27,734 nucleotides of DNA, from positions 12,993-40,726 of the forward strand of contig DCTK01000013.1 in assembly GCA_002329575.1 (NCBI GenBank), read 5' to 3'. Numbering within the stretch: the stretch's first letter is position 1; each line of letters begins with the position of its first letter. Below, in pieces: positions 8,540-16,754 of the stretch. Source of the DNA: Sutterella sp. UBA1442 (lineage in GTDB: Bacteria; Pseudomonadota; Gammaproteobacteria; Burkholderiales; Burkholderiaceae_F). The translations under genes were made by a program, and so were the position numbers. Below the pieces are notes generated by a model that did not search any database, was not told where the DNA came from, and was given only the letters and a program-made list of their open reading frames with translations.

Positions 8540-11176
8540 CTAGACAGCCACAATGTTCACGAGTTTCTTGGGCACAACGATGATCTTCTTAATCGTCTTA
8601 CCGTCGGTGAACTTGCGAACGTTTTCATTATCTTGAGCAGCTTGTTCAATCGTGGCCTTGTCGGCGTCAGCTGAAACAGTGATTGAGCCGCGCAACTTGC
8701 CGTTTACTTGAATTACTAGAGTCATTTCATCGGCCACTAAAGCAGACTCAATGACTCCAGGCCAAGCGGCATCTAGCAAGGAGCCCATTTCGGCTTCAAA
8801 GCCTAAATCGCTCCACAATTGCGTAGTAATATGAGGAGCGATTGGGTAGAGCGTACGAATAAGGATGCTGGCACATTCTTTAAGTACGGCATCACTTGCT
8901 TCAGAGGCCGGCAATTTGGCCGTCTCCAACGCGTTGAGCATCTTCATTGTGGCAGAGACCACAGTGTTATATTGCATGCGATCAATGTCAGCACTGGCTT
9001 GTTTGAGTGCTTGATAGATGTCGCGACGCAAATTCTTATGTTCGGCGGTCAACTCCACAGCATCGACAGGCTTTGCAGTACCCATCGTTGCTTGATGCTT
9101 GAAGCACCAGTTCCAAAGGCGACGGAGGAAGCGGAAGGTACCTTCGGCCCCGGAGTTGCTCCAAGCGGCAGATTGATCGGGAGGGCCGGCAAACATCACA
9201 AAGCTACGAGCGGTATCGGCGCCAAACTTATTAATAATGGCCTTGGGTTCGACCACATTGTTCTTGGACTTACTCATCTTTTCAACGCCACCCATCGTGA
9301 CGGGCAAACCGTCTTCTTTGCTGATGGCCTTGATCGGACGAGCTTTTTCATCGTAGAAGATCTCAATTTCGTCCGGGTAGTACCAGCGCTTTTTGCCATC
9401 GGGCATCAGACGATAGTAACACTCGGCCGTCAACATCCCTTGAGTGAAAAGACGCGTAAACGGTTCGTCAAACTTCACTAAGCCTAAATCACGCATGACC
9501 TTCGTCCAGAAGCGGGCATAAAGTAAGTGAAGCACGGCGTGCTCAATGCCGCCGATGTATTGATCAACAGGAGCCCAGTAATCGTTGCGTTCGTCGACCA
9601 TCGCGTGGTCGCAGTCAGGCGAACAGTAACGCATGAAGTACCACGACGAGTCTACAAACGTATCCATCGTGTCAGTTTCGCGTTGAGCATCAGCTCCACA
9701 CTTCGGGCACTTACACTTTAAGAACGACTCACATTTGTTCAGAGGATTGCCGGAACCATCGGGTACTAAGTCCGTGGGTAAAACGACAGGCAAATCTTCT
9801 TCAGGTACTGGAACAGGACCGCAATGCGGGCAGTTGATGATGGGAATCGGCGTGCCCCAATAACGTTGACGACTGATACCCCAGTCGCGAATGCGGAACT
9901 GGACTTGCTTTTCTCCCAAGCCCTTTGCTTGCAAAGCTTCAGCGATCTTCTCAATACCTTGAGAGACAGTCAGACCGTCAAACTCCCCGGAATTTACAAG
10001 TGCTGTTTCATCGCTCTTGTCGCCATACCAGTCTTGCCACTGAGCCGTGGAATATTCGTGACCAGGCAAGCTGACTACTTGGATAATGGGTAAGTTGTAT
10101 TTGAGCGCAAAAGCAAAGTCGCGTTCATCATGGGAGGGTACGCCCATCACAGCGCCTTCACCGTAGCTCATCAACACGTAATTACCGATCCAGACTTCAA
10201 GATCTTTGCCCGTGAGCGGATGCTTGACATAAAAGCCTGTGGGTACACCTTCTTTTTCACGTGTGGCCAAGTCGGCTTCACTGACGCCACCCTTGGCGCA
10301 TTCATCGATAAAGGCTTGTAATTCAGGCTTGTCTTTAGCAAGACGTTTGGCTAACGGATGTTCCGCAGCAATGGCCATAAACGTGGCGCCCATTAACGTG
10401 TCGGCACGCGTGGTAAATACTTTGAGAACCTTGTCTTCGCCGTCAATGGTGTAGGGGAAGGAAATCTTTACACCAACAGATTTGCCAATCCAGTGAGATT
10501 GCATACTGCGGACCTGCTCAGGCCAGCCCGGCAAGTCATCCAAAGCTTTTAAGAGCTCGTCGGCATATTGAGTGATGCCGAGGTAGTAGCCGGGAATTTC
10601 GCGTTTTTCAACGACAGCGCCCGATCGCCAGCCTTTACCGTCAACCACTTGTTCATTGGCCAGAACAGTCTTGTCGACCGGGTCCCAGTTAACAATTTGA
10701 GTTTTGCGGTAGCAGATGCCTTTTTCCAGCATCTTTAAGAACATCCACTGATTCCAGCGATAGTATTCAGGAGTGCAGGTGGCAACTTCGCGAGACCAGT
10801 CAAATGCCAAGCCCAGCGGCTTCATCTGACCTTTCATGTCAGCGATGTTGGAGAACGTCCATTTGGCCGGAGCAATGCCGTTGTTGATTGCGGCATTTTC
10901 TGCGGGCAGGCCGAAGGCATCCCAACCCATCGGCGTCATAACGTTGTAACCCTTCATGCGAAGGTAGCGGTACATGACGTCATTTAAGGTGTAATTACGA
11001 ACGTGACCCATGTGTAGCTTACCGCTAGGGTAGGGCAACATGGACAATACATAAAACTTTGGCTTTTCGTTGCCTTGAGCATCTTTAACGTGTTCCGTAG
11101 CACGGTAAGCATCAGCTTTTTCCCAAGCAGCCTGTACTTCGGACTCAACAATTTGCGGAGAGTAAGTATCACGCAT
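8540..11176 (-). CDS. leuS: Leucyl-tRNA synthetase
   Basis: Class I aminoacyl-tRNA synthetase that charges tRNA-Leu. The protein is 878 residues from the chosen start, the usual bacterial length. The HIGH-type signature HMGH is at residues 55-58 (after PYPSGKL) and KMSKS at 633-637. Between them are the CP1 editing domain with the conserved TTRADT-like stretch ([10 protein letters not shown]), a zinc-binding CPHC...CPKC segment, and the [11 protein letters not shown] motif. The anticodon-binding and C-terminal domains follow. ATG at 11176 (MRDTYSPQ) is preferred to 11191 because GGAAA stands 6-8 bases before it and the family normally starts there. A strong terminator follows the stop. Confidence 0.97.
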   Translation of the reverse strand: MRDTYSPQIVESEVQAAWEKADAYRATEHVKDAQGNEKPKFYVLSMLPYPSGKLHMGHVRNYTLNDVMYRYLRMKGYNVMTPMGWDAFGLPAENAAINNGIAPAKWTFSNIADMKGQMKPLGLAFDWSREVATCTPEYYRWNQWMFLKMLEKGICYRKTQIVNWDPVDKTVLANEQVVDGKGWRSGAVVEKREIPGYYLGITQYADELLKALDDLPGWPEQVRSMQSHWIGKSVGVKISFPYTIDGEDKVLKVFTTRADTLMGATFMAIAAEHPLAKRLAKDKPELQAFIDECAKGGVSEADLATREKEGVPTGFYVKHPLTGKDLEVWIGNYVLMSYGEGAVMGVPSHDERDFAFALKYNLPIIQVVSLPGHEYSTAQWQDWYGDKSDETALVNSGEFDGLTVSQGIEKIAEALQAKGLGEKQVQFRIRDWGISRQRYWGTPIPIINCPHCGPVPVPEEDLPVVLPTDLVPDGSGNPLNKCESFLKCKCPKCGADAQRETDTMDTFVDSSWYFMRYCSPDCDHAMVDERNDYWAPVDQYIGGIEHAVLHLLYARFWTKVMRDLGLVKFDEPFTRLFTQGMLTAECYYRLMPDGKKRWYYPDEIEIFYDEKARPIKAISKEDGLPVTMGGVEKMSKSKNNVVEPKAIINKFGADTARSFVMFAGPPDQSAAWSNSGAEGTFRFLRRLWNWCFKHQATMGTAKPVDAVELTAEHKNLRRDIYQALKQASADIDRMQYNTVVSATMKMLNALETAKLPASEASDAVLKECASILIRTLYPIAPHITTQLWSDLGFEAEMGSLLDAAWPGVIESALVADEMTLVIQVNGKLRGSITVSADADKATIEQAAQDNENVRKFTDGKTIKKIIVVPKKLVNIVAV

Positions 11177-11299
11177 AGCGTTTCCAGTCAATGAATTAAA
11201 GCAATCTTAAAAGTATAGCGACTTTAGGAAATGATTTAGATAGGATTTTCTCCTTAACGATTCAACGGCCGAGAACGTTGAAGCGTAGTCCATTTAAAT

Positions 11300-11350
11300 G
11301 TCGTAGGTTCAAATCCGGCCCCCGTAACCAATTCCATGTCTCAGTAGTCG
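11300..11350 (+). repeat. Degenerate 3' fragment of an initiator tRNA gene plus its 3' flank
   Basis: These 51 bases match the T arm, acceptor 3' strand, CCA and the next 20 bases of the intact initiator tRNA gene (14368-14418) with about five mismatches. The core GGTTCAAATCCGGCCCCCG is identical. No D arm, anticodon arm or 5' acceptor strand can be found to the left, and the T stem has an A-G mismatch, so it is not a working tRNA. Together with the intact gene it brackets the SMR/TetR and HipBA genes. It could be an attachment-site remnant or the ruin of a tandem tRNA copy. Confidence 0.8.
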
Positions 11351-11368
11351 AAAGGCCTCTGTGATTTT

Positions 11369-11944
11369 TTATTTCAATTTAAGCTGATCCAACTTTCCCA
11401 TTAATAAAGCCTCTGCTCGTTGTGTGTGCTTTGTCGATTGTGAAGAAATTTTTGTCAGCCAAATTCCATCCGCACAGAACCGCAAAAGCTCCGCTTTCTC
11501 CGAGCAATCTGTTGGGTCTGCTCTAGAAAGAATTTCTGTTATTCGTTCCTGCCACCGTGCACTTAAATCAACCGATGTCAGGCTAAGCTTCAACAATGTC
11601 GTAAACTCATCACTTCCCCGTAGAGCTGTTTCCACATACACCTTGGTAAACAAGTACTTTTTATTCGTTGCTTGTTTTAGTTTTTCTTCATAAGCTTTTT
11701 CAATGCTGTCAATGGCTATTTCAACAACCGCTTCAAGCAGTGCATTTTTATTAGGAAAATGGTGAATAACCGCTCCTGTTGAAATTCCTACCATTTTGGC
11801 AATTTTGGCAAAACTCACCGAATCCTCACCGCCTGCGCTCGCTAATTTTTCAGCTGCCCGCAAAATTAACTTCCTGACCTTTCCCGGCTCTTTGGGTCTC
11901 TTATGAGGGTTTAACTTTTCTGATTCTTTTGACACTACTGACAT
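11369..11944 (-). CDS. TetR/AcrR-family transcriptional regulator
   Basis: A 191-residue repressor-type protein. A basic N-terminal tail (NPHKRPKEPGKVRK) leads into a TetR helix-turn-helix at about residues 20-65, with the typical FAKIAKMVGISTGAVIHHF recognition region. The rest is a helical ligand-binding domain with no recognised ligand. The ATG at 11944 is chosen because GAGG stands 8 bases upstream; the longer reading from GTG at 11956 would use codons that include this ribosome binding site. It starts 15 bases after the stop of the SMR efflux gene, so the two form an operon, and by analogy with such pairs it likely represses that operon until an exporter substrate binds. Confidence 0.87.
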   Translation of the reverse strand: MSVVSKESEKLNPHKRPKEPGKVRKLILRAAEKLASAGGEDSVSFAKIAKMVGISTGAVIHHFPNKNALLEAVVEIAIDSIEKAYEEKLKQATNKKYLFTKVYVETALRGSDEFTTLLKLSLTSVDLSARWQERITEILSRADPTDCSEKAELLRFCADGIWLTKISSQSTKHTQRAEALLMGKLDQLKLK

Positions 11945-11959
11945 CTTCAACCTCACGAA

Positions 11960-12301
11960 TTAATGAGAAACTCCAAAAAACTGCAAAACCAGAACACCGA
12001 GAACAATTAAAGAAATGCCGGCGATTGTCCCCAATGATGGAACTTGACTAAAAAGCATCCAAGCTAACAAAACCGTAAAAACATTCCCCAACCCTGCCCA
12101 AATAGCGTATGCCACAGCTATTGGCATCGCTGTTACCACCTTTGATAAAAACCAAAACGATATTCCATACAAAATCAAAGCTACCAATCCCCAACCGATA
12201 TGATGGAATCCTGAAGATTTTCCTAAACTCATCGTTCCAAACACTTCTGCACAAATAGAAATAATCAAAAGGAGAAACGGAGAAAAAGTAATTGTTGTCA
12301 T
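11960..12301 (-). CDS. Small multidrug resistance (SMR) family efflux protein
   Basis: A 113-residue inner-membrane protein with four hydrophobic helices, the hallmark length and topology of SMR transporters (EmrE, SugE/Gdx, QacE). The essential glutamate in helix 1 is present (ICAEVFGT, aligning with EmrE Glu14), as is the family motif AYAIWAGLG in helix 3. Relatives export quaternary cations or guanidinium in exchange for protons; the sequence does not decide which. Start is ATG 12301, with GGG 5 bases upstream; the adjacent ATG at 12304 is too close to it. A minus-strand promoter (ATGACT, 17 bases, TAATAT) is possible about 30-70 bases upstream. The TetR regulator follows directly. Confidence 0.92.
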   Translation of the reverse strand: MTTITFSPFLLLIISICAEVFGTMSLGKSSGFHHIGWGLVALILYGISFWFLSKVVTAMPIAVAYAIWAGLGNVFTVLLAWMLFSQVPSLGTIAGISLIVLGVLVLQFFGVSH

Positions 12302-12408
12302 CATTACCCTAAACAAACCGAGCATTCGTTATGTTTGATATTACACGTTTACCTGTGAAAAGTCATTGTTTTGCCCGAGCGACTGACCTTTTAAACAACA
12401 AAACTATC

Positions 12409-13674
12409 TTATTCACAAGAGGTAATAAACCGAGAAGCGAAAATATCAATGTCTCTCTGGGAGAGTTTCATACATTTAGCTACCCTTTCCCACTCTTTCA
12501 TGGCAGTTATGACTTCTGACAGTATGGTGTCAACAGTTTCCTGCGAAAGAAAATAATCTTTAGCACTTTTTCGAAGAACATCAATGCTGGAACTTGAAGT
12601 GTAGTCGTTGATCAATAGACTTTGATACCGATTAGTTGTTGGATTCAGATCATAGGCAGGAGATAAGGTCCAGCCCTTTTTCATCAATAAAAATCCATGG
12701 TTTCTAAAGTGGTCATCTGTGTTTCCAATACAGATATTGAAAGCCACACGCCTAAAAAGTTCTTCCAAATTACGCTCAACTTCTACACAATTTTCAACGA
12801 TCGTTTCCGCTATATCCAAATAGCCATGCCCTGTTGCCGCTCCATCCCCATCCTTCAATCCTAACAATGTCATCGAAGAGGCAAAGTGCGTGCGTTTATT
12901 TCCATTTCGGTCAAAGCGTTTGATTAACAAAATATGGCTTTGTTCATTGATATCCAGAAGCTTAGTTTCAGCAGTTGTGATCCCTGCCTTTCGAGCCATT
13001 AAATAGGCAAATTGTTCCCATGCTTCAAGATCGTGATCATCGCTTCTTGACGGAAACTTGGCTATCCAAAGATCTCCATTTTCGTCTCTTACTGTTGCTT
13101 TGGGTCTGGCTCCGCCCAAAGATGAACCCGGCTTAAGTAGCTGCAGCAACCATTTTTCTTCAGGCAGGCAGTTATTTAGTTCACTATCTTCAATTGCTTG
13201 AGCCGATTGCATCAGCACTCTAATATCCGCAAGCGGAGGAACAGAAAGAATTCCTTCCTCATTCAAGAAAGACCCATCAGGATCAGTTTTAAAACGGAAC
13301 CCCCCAATTCTTGAATAGTCATCAACTCCGCTTAACAGATCAAAAGCCGTAAGAGTTTTAGGCGGCCGATTCTGTTTTTGGGCATCAAGTTGCTCTCTTC
13401 GATTCAGTAAGAGGCGACCCCAACGATCAGGCATAGCATCAGAAAAACAGCCGAACATATCCGCATCTCTTGGCACGTACTGTCGTCCAGAGAAGTTTTC
13501 TAAGTCTGCGGAAAGCCTGATATTGGCGTGATCTTTTAACCATTGCTTATCGAATTCGAATGCGTACTTGGGCACGCCTCGCAGTACCTCACGGTAGAGT
13601 TGGCCGAGAAATTGCGGAGTGTCTGATAGCGAGCAATCCAAATACACGTAGAGAGTTTGAGTTTGCGGTTTCAT
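12409..13674 (-). CDS. HipA-family serine/threonine kinase (type II toxin-like)
   Basis: A 421-residue protein with the two-part HipA fold: an N-terminal HipA_N/Couple_hipA region (about residues 5-115) and the C-terminal kinase. The ATP-binding loop is SSLGGARPKA at 184-193, the candidate ATP lysine is K206 (WIAKF), the catalytic loop is GNTDDHFRNH at 317-326 and the metal-binding motif is YDLNP at 341-345. E. coli HipA phosphorylates glutamyl-tRNA synthetase and induces growth arrest; the target here is unknown. The ATG overlaps the stop of the upstream HipB-like gene by 4 bases (ATGA), a sign of translational coupling. All key motifs look intact. Confidence 0.9.
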   Translation of the reverse strand: MKPQTQTLYVYLDCSLSDTPQFLGQLYREVLRGVPKYAFEFDKQWLKDHANIRLSADLENFSGRQYVPRDADMFGCFSDAMPDRWGRLLLNRREQLDAQKQNRPPKTLTAFDLLSGVDDYSRIGGFRFKTDPDGSFLNEEGILSVPPLADIRVLMQSAQAIEDSELNNCLPEEKWLLQLLKPGSSLGGARPKATVRDENGDLWIAKFPSRSDDHDLEAWEQFAYLMARKAGITTAETKLLDINEQSHILLIKRFDRNGNKRTHFASSMTLLGLKDGDGAATGHGYLDIAETIVENCVEVERNLEELFRRVAFNICIGNTDDHFRNHGFLLMKKGWTLSPAYDLNPTTNRYQSLLINDYTSSSSIDVLRKSAKDYFLSQETVDTILSEVITAMKEWERVAKCMKLSQRDIDIFASRFITSCE

Positions 13675-13979
13675 CTTGAAGCTCTTTTACGTTCTTTTAA
13701 GTCCTGTAAATCCCTGCCGATTGGGTCATTTTTAGCAATCATCTCAATATCGTCTGCTAACTGCAGTGCAAACAAGATGCGTAAATAAGTTCCCATGGAT
13801 ACTGTCGGGTCGCCTTTTTCCACTTTTGCTGCCGTAATACGAGAGCACTGTGCACGCTCTGCAACAAGCTCCAGAGAAATATTTCTTCTCAGTCGTGCTA
13901 AACGAATCTGCTCTCCGACAGTTCTTAGTTTTTCAGCCAATTTTTTTGGCAGAAGAATTGAACGGGTTGATTTTGACAT
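13671..13979 (-). CDS. HipB-like XRE-family antitoxin and repressor
   Basis: A 102-residue DNA-binding protein with an XRE helix-turn-helix at about residues 22-78 (GEQIRLARLRRN...VAERAQCSRITAAKVEKG). Known HipB proteins neutralise HipA and repress the shared promoter. The stop overlaps the hipA start by 4 bases. The basic C-terminal tail (KERKRASR) resembles the flexible tail seen on other HipB proteins. No purine-rich ribosome binding site is visible before the ATG (the upstream bases are T/A-rich), so initiation may be weak or near-leaderless. A 12-bp inverted repeat lies 14 bases upstream and is a likely autoregulatory operator. Confidence 0.88.
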   Translation of the reverse strand: MSKSTRSILLPKKLAEKLRTVGEQIRLARLRRNISLELVAERAQCSRITAAKVEKGDPTVSMGTYLRILFALQLADDIEMIAKNDPIGRDLQDLKERKRASR

Positions 13980-13992
13980 TTATGAACAATAA

Positions 13993-14023
13993 AAAATACA
14001 CATTTATTTTTAATGTATATTTT
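13993..14023. promoter_or_regulatory. Candidate HipB operator (inverted repeat)
   Basis: AAAATACACATT at 13993-14004 and AATGTATATTTT at 14012-14023 form an inverted repeat with 11 of 12 positions matching and a 7-base spacer, just upstream of the hipB start. Position and symmetry fit the autorepression known for HipB. The DNA is very AT-rich, so some symmetry can arise by chance. Confidence 0.5.
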
Positions 14024-14276
14024 ATTTATCGTTTTCTTATTTCGCAATTAACTGCTACCTTGACTATTAATTCTAAAAATTGATCTTGTCGCGAGATTAT
14101 TTTGAATTTTGGTGAACTACTTTTTTCGATAAGCAATTTTTCGCTAGTGTTCAAAATGTGCCCCAAAAATAAATGGTGAAAAATGAGCCCACGTAAAAAC
14201 GGGATGCCAAATTCCAGCCCCCGCAACCAATCCAGAGGACTACTAAGATCGAATTTCGCATGAGCATCTCCAGGAC
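14024..14276. other. AT-rich gene-free stretch before the initiator tRNA
   Basis: No credible gene is seen here; an 85-codon minus-strand frame has no recognisable domain and crosses the tRNA-like remnant. The stretch holds a second short tRNA-3'-end-like sequence at 14208-14229, in which GCCCCCGCAACCA is identical to the tRNA end. The tRNA promoter begins at 14277. Confidence 0.6.
14208..14229 (+). repeat. Short second copy of the initiator tRNA 3' end
   Basis: The last 13 bases of the tRNA (GCCCCCGCAACCA) are repeated exactly at 14217-14229, preceded by a loosely similar CAAATTCCA. It lies on the same strand about 170 bases before the intact tRNA end. It is shorter and less certain than the copy at 11300. 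Confidence 0.5.
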
Positions 14277-14305
14277 TTGACATCTTATAAAATCATGTGT
14301 AATAT
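14277..14305 (+). promoter_or_regulatory. Sigma-70 promoter of the initiator tRNA
   Basis: A perfect -35 TTGACA at 14277-14282 and a -10 TAATAT at 14300-14305 with the ideal 17-base spacer. Transcription should start near 14312, about 10 bases before the tRNA, as expected for a strongly expressed tRNA gene. Confidence 0.8.
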
Positions 14306-14321
14306 TCGCAATTCAGTTGAT

Positions 14322-14398
<77 letters not shown>

Positions 14399-14406
14399 TT
14401 TCCCAG

Positions 14407-14438
14407 TCTCAGTAGTCGCGAGATTCCTGAGATTTTTT
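14407..14438 (+). terminator. Intrinsic terminator of the initiator tRNA
   Basis: TCTCAG at 14407-14412 pairs with CTGAGA at 14427-14432, followed by six T. A degraded version of the same flank follows the tRNA fragment at 11300, which shows that the repeated unit reached past the tRNA into its terminator. Confidence 0.8.
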
Positions 14439-14533
14439 GTTTTTTGGCGAAAGAAATTACTGGTCCCACTGGGCAAATTTCCGCCTTTTTCGCTAAGCTC
14501 ATCGATCAGATGACGAGTTTTTGCGAGATCTAT

Positions 14534-16129
14534 ATGCTCAAACGAAGTGCTTTCTCCTTAGGAATTATCGGCGCAACACTTTTCGGTTTGTTTGCCTGTA
14601 GCACTATCCCCACTGGTTTAGAACTCGAAATCGTACACACGAACGACACGCACAGTTATGTGGCTGGACTTGATCGTTACGGCAATCCGTGTCGAGATGA
14701 GAAGTCATGCAAAGGTGGCGCAGCTCGTATTGCGGCCGCTATAAAACAAGCCAAAAACCAAAAAGATAATGTATTAGCCTTCGATGCAGGCGACATGTTC
14801 CAAGGAACACTCTTTTATAGTGTCTATAAAGCAGAGCTTCAAACAAAACTCAATACGCTGATCCCTTACGATGCCATAACTTTAGGAAACCACGAATTCG
14901 ACGATGGTTGTCAAGCCTTGGCTCGGTATTTAGAGCGTCAACCGGTGCCTGTTGTTGCTACTAATCTAAAGCCCTCTGTCGGTTGTGCCCTCTATGGTGC
15001 TCGCTATGAACCTTGGCAAATTTTCAATATTCGCCAAACCCAAGTAGCAGTCTTAGGTTTAGTCAATGACGACGTCATCAATTTATCCGGCGCTTGCAAG
15101 CACACGCACTTTAAACCTGCTAAAGAGACTTTAGTTGATGCAATTGAAACGCTGAAAAAACAAGGAATTTCTCACGTTATCGTCATATCTCATTTAGGTC
15201 TTCCAACCGATATTGAGTTGGCAAAAAGCGTTTCGGGTGTTGATGTGATAGTGGGAGGACATACTCATAGTTATTTGGGAGAGAATTCGCCCGACGGTCC
15301 GTATCCGACGGTGATCAAGTCGCCTAATGGAGATCCTGTGTTGATTGTGACAGCCAAAAATGCCACACAGTACCTCGGAGAACTTCAGATGACCTTTGAT
15401 AAAGACGGGGTTCTGAAATCCTGGTCCGGAGTTGCGCGGGAATTAGACGTTCAAGCTCCAAGGGATAAGGCAGTCACTGAAGTGGTGGCTGATTTTGCCC
15501 AAGGACTGGAGAGTTTTGAAAACGATCGAATTGGTAGTCACGCGTTATCCATGCCAGATGGGATGCAAGCTTGCCGCCAGTCTTCTTGTTTCTCTGGGAT
15601 GCTTTTAGCCGAATCAATGTTGGATTTTGGTCGACGCTATGGAGCACAAATTGCCATCCTCAATGCAGGTTCTGTCCGTGCAGCTCTTCCAGCGGGTACG
15701 CTGACTCGAGGACAACTTTTGACTGCCTTCCCTTTTAATAATTCCGCTCAGATTCGAGATTTCACCGGCGAGCAATTGTGGGCAGCACTAGAAAATGGTG
15801 TCCGCGCTGATAACGCCGTTAGTCCTCGTTTGTTACAGGTAGCAGGGTTACGTTATCAGTTTAAAGTGGATAACGCACCGGGCAGTCGAATCACAAAGGC
15901 AGAGGTTTTGATGCCCGACGGCCACTGGGAACGCTTGGATTTGAAACAAACTTATCGGGTTGTCTTGACAGACTTTTTGGTCAAGGGCGGAGACCATTAC
16001 GAAATGCTTTCCGAAGGTCGATATGTCACTTCACCGGATGCGTTTGTACTTGATATTTTGGAACAATTCTTAAAGACTCACTCGCCAATAAAAGCAGAAA
16101 TATTAACGGGAAACATTTCTCGTCAATAA
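14534..16129 (+). CDS. 5'-nucleotidase/UshA-family metallophosphoesterase lipoprotein
   Basis: A 531-residue exported enzyme of the UshA/5'-nucleotidase/2',3'-cyclic phosphodiesterase family. The N-terminal metallophosphoesterase domain shows the two-metal motifs in order: VHTNDTHSY, DAGDMFQGT, TLGNHEFDDG, VISHLG and GGHTHSY. The C-terminal substrate domain has NAGSVRAALPAG and the TDFLVKGGDHYE segment. It probably releases phosphate and nucleosides from nucleotides in the periplasm. ATG at 14534 is chosen because it gives a lipoprotein signal (MLKR, hydrophobic core, lipobox LFAC with Cys22); longer readings from 14372 or 14510 run into the tRNA region or lack a good signal. The lipobox distinguishes it from soluble E. 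coli UshA. The exact substrate is not decided. Confidence 0.9.
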   Translation: MLKRSAFSLGIIGATLFGLFACSTIPTGLELEIVHTNDTHSYVAGLDRYGNPCRDEKSCKGGAARIAAAIKQAKNQKDNVLAFDAGDMFQGTLFYSVYKAELQTKLNTLIPYDAITLGNHEFDDGCQALARYLERQPVPVVATNLKPSVGCALYGARYEPWQIFNIRQTQVAVLGLVNDDVINLSGACKHTHFKPAKETLVDAIETLKKQGISHVIVISHLGLPTDIELAKSVSGVDVIVGGHTHSYLGENSPDGPYPTVIKSPNGDPVLIVTAKNATQYLGELQMTFDKDGVLKSWSGVARELDVQAPRDKAVTEVVADFAQGLESFENDRIGSHALSMPDGMQACRQSSCFSGMLLAESMLDFGRRYGAQIAILNAGSVRAALPAGTLTRGQLLTAFPFNNSAQIRDFTGEQLWAALENGVRADNAVSPRLLQVAGLRYQFKVDNAPGSRITKAEVLMPDGHWERLDLKQTYRVVLTDFLVKGGDHYEMLSEGRYVTSPDAFVLDILEQFLKTHSPIKAEILTGNISRQ

Positions 16130-16151
16130 AGTGCGAATGCTTATTTACCCC

Positions 16152-16180
16152 TGCAGGCTATTTTTAAATTTTTGCCTGCA
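16152..16180. terminator. Hairpin after the nucleotidase gene, possible weak terminator
   Basis: TGCAGGC at 16152-16158 pairs with GCCTGCA at 16174-16180 around a T/A-rich 15-base loop, 22 bases past the stop. No T-run follows on the plus strand, so terminator function is uncertain. Confidence 0.4.
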
Positions 16181-16295
16181 AATTCCATCACTTTGCTCAA
16201 TTTTTTCAGCTTGAGTAAGGCTGGCGAAAATTGGCAAAAATGCGCCAAGATTCAATTAAATCCCAGACCATGTCAATCCTATGATCATCTTGATG

Positions 16296-16311
16296 AAACC
16301 GAAAACGGTTT
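16296..16311. promoter_or_regulatory. Perfect dyad upstream of the exported CMD-like gene
   Basis: AAACCG and CGGTTT form a perfect 6-bp inverted repeat around AAAA, flanked by TGATCA at 16282-16287 and 16318-16323. A possible -10 box TATGAT lies at 16280-16285, which would place the dyad just past the transcription start, a usual repressor position. No regulator can be named. Confidence 0.4.
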
Positions 16312-16335
16312 GATTTTTGATCAAAAGGAGACAAT

Positions 16336-16590
16336 ATGGCCTCAACCAACAAAGATCGCTTCATTTCGAAAACGGCTCAACGCATGGCTATGACTTTGGC
16401 AACTGTAGCTTGTATGGGCTTGCCAAACGTTGCCGCAGCAGCTGAGTTGAGTAATAAGCAAACTCAACTGATTCCCATTGCAGTCTTCACCGCAAACGGC
16501 GATACGGTCAAACTGAAACAAGCTTTAATTGATGGGTTGGAAAAGGGGTTGACCGTCAATGAAATCAAAGATGTACTCGTTCAAATGTAC
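16336..16590 (+). pseudogene. Exported carboxymuconolactone-decarboxylase-like protein, truncated by an insertion sequence
   Basis: The first 85 codons of what looks like a secreted carboxymuconolactone decarboxylase (AhpD-like) family protein. GGAG 8 bases before ATG 16336 is a good ribosome binding site. A signal peptide is clear: basic start, hydrophobic core, then VAAAA before ELSNKQ. The mature part (LIPIAVFTANGD...TVNEIKDVLVQMY) resembles the start of the CMD domain, where relatives go on with a second half bearing the CxxC-type active site. Here the frame enters the inserted element after QMY and stops nine codons later (16620). The missing 3' part is not found on the other side of the element. 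The family call rests on a short stretch and is moderate. Confidence 0.7.
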
Positions 16591-16614
16591 CCTGAAAGTT
16601 GCAGTTTCTTAACT
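16591..16614 (+). repeat. Left terminal inverted repeat of the insertion sequence
   Basis: It begins CCTGAAAGTTGCAG and ends TTAACT. It matches the reverse complement of 18461-18484 at 22 of 24 positions, with the two mismatches adjacent at positions 14-15. Confidence 0.92.
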
Positions 16615-16657
16615 GACTAAGTTTTCAAGCACCACTTTAAATACCTTTCTCAATAAC

Positions 16658-16697
16658 AACCCATTGAAATATCTAACGATTTTGATGGGTTTTGTTT
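16658..16697 (+). terminator. Terminator-like hairpin inside the left end of the insertion sequence
   Basis: AACCCATTGAAA (16658-16669) can pair with TTTTGATGGGTT (16680-16691), 12 pairs including two G-U, followed by TTTGTTT. It lies upstream of the transposase promoter, where it could stop transcripts entering from the interrupted gene. The stem is only moderately GC-rich. Confidence 0.5.
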
Positions 16698-16724
16698 GCA
16701 TTTTAACGAGTCAATTGATATAAT
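16695..16724 (+). promoter_or_regulatory. Transposase promoter
   Basis: A perfect -10 TATAAT at 16719-16724 and a -35-like TTTGCA at 16695-16700 with an 18-base spacer. Start of transcription is expected near 16731, inside the loop or right arm of the inverted repeat 16701-16742. Confidence 0.6.
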
Positions 16725-16742
16725 TATATTAGCTCGTTAAAA
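16701..16742 (+). promoter_or_regulatory. Perfect 10-bp inverted repeat overlapping the transposase ribosome binding site
   Basis: TTTTAACGAG at 16701-16710 and CTCGTTAAAA at 16733-16742 are exact reverse complements. The right arm runs into the ribosome binding site AAGGA (16741-16745). A transcript begun at the element's own promoter lacks the left arm, while a read-through transcript has both arms and could hide the ribosome binding site. Confidence 0.6.
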
Positions 16743-16754
16743 GGAATTCGTATC

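Noticed and set aside
8819..9481. A 220-codon plus-strand frame inside leuS
   Set aside because: It is antisense to the well-supported leuS gene and shows no domain of its own.
14026..14283. An 85-codon minus-strand frame between hipB and the tRNA
   Set aside because: No recognisable domain, no ribosome binding site seen, and part of it is antisense of the tRNA-like remnant.
16172..16393. A 73-codon frame overlapping the start of the exported gene
   Set aside because: It overlaps the CMD-like gene in another frame, and the latter has a good ribosome binding site and signal peptide.
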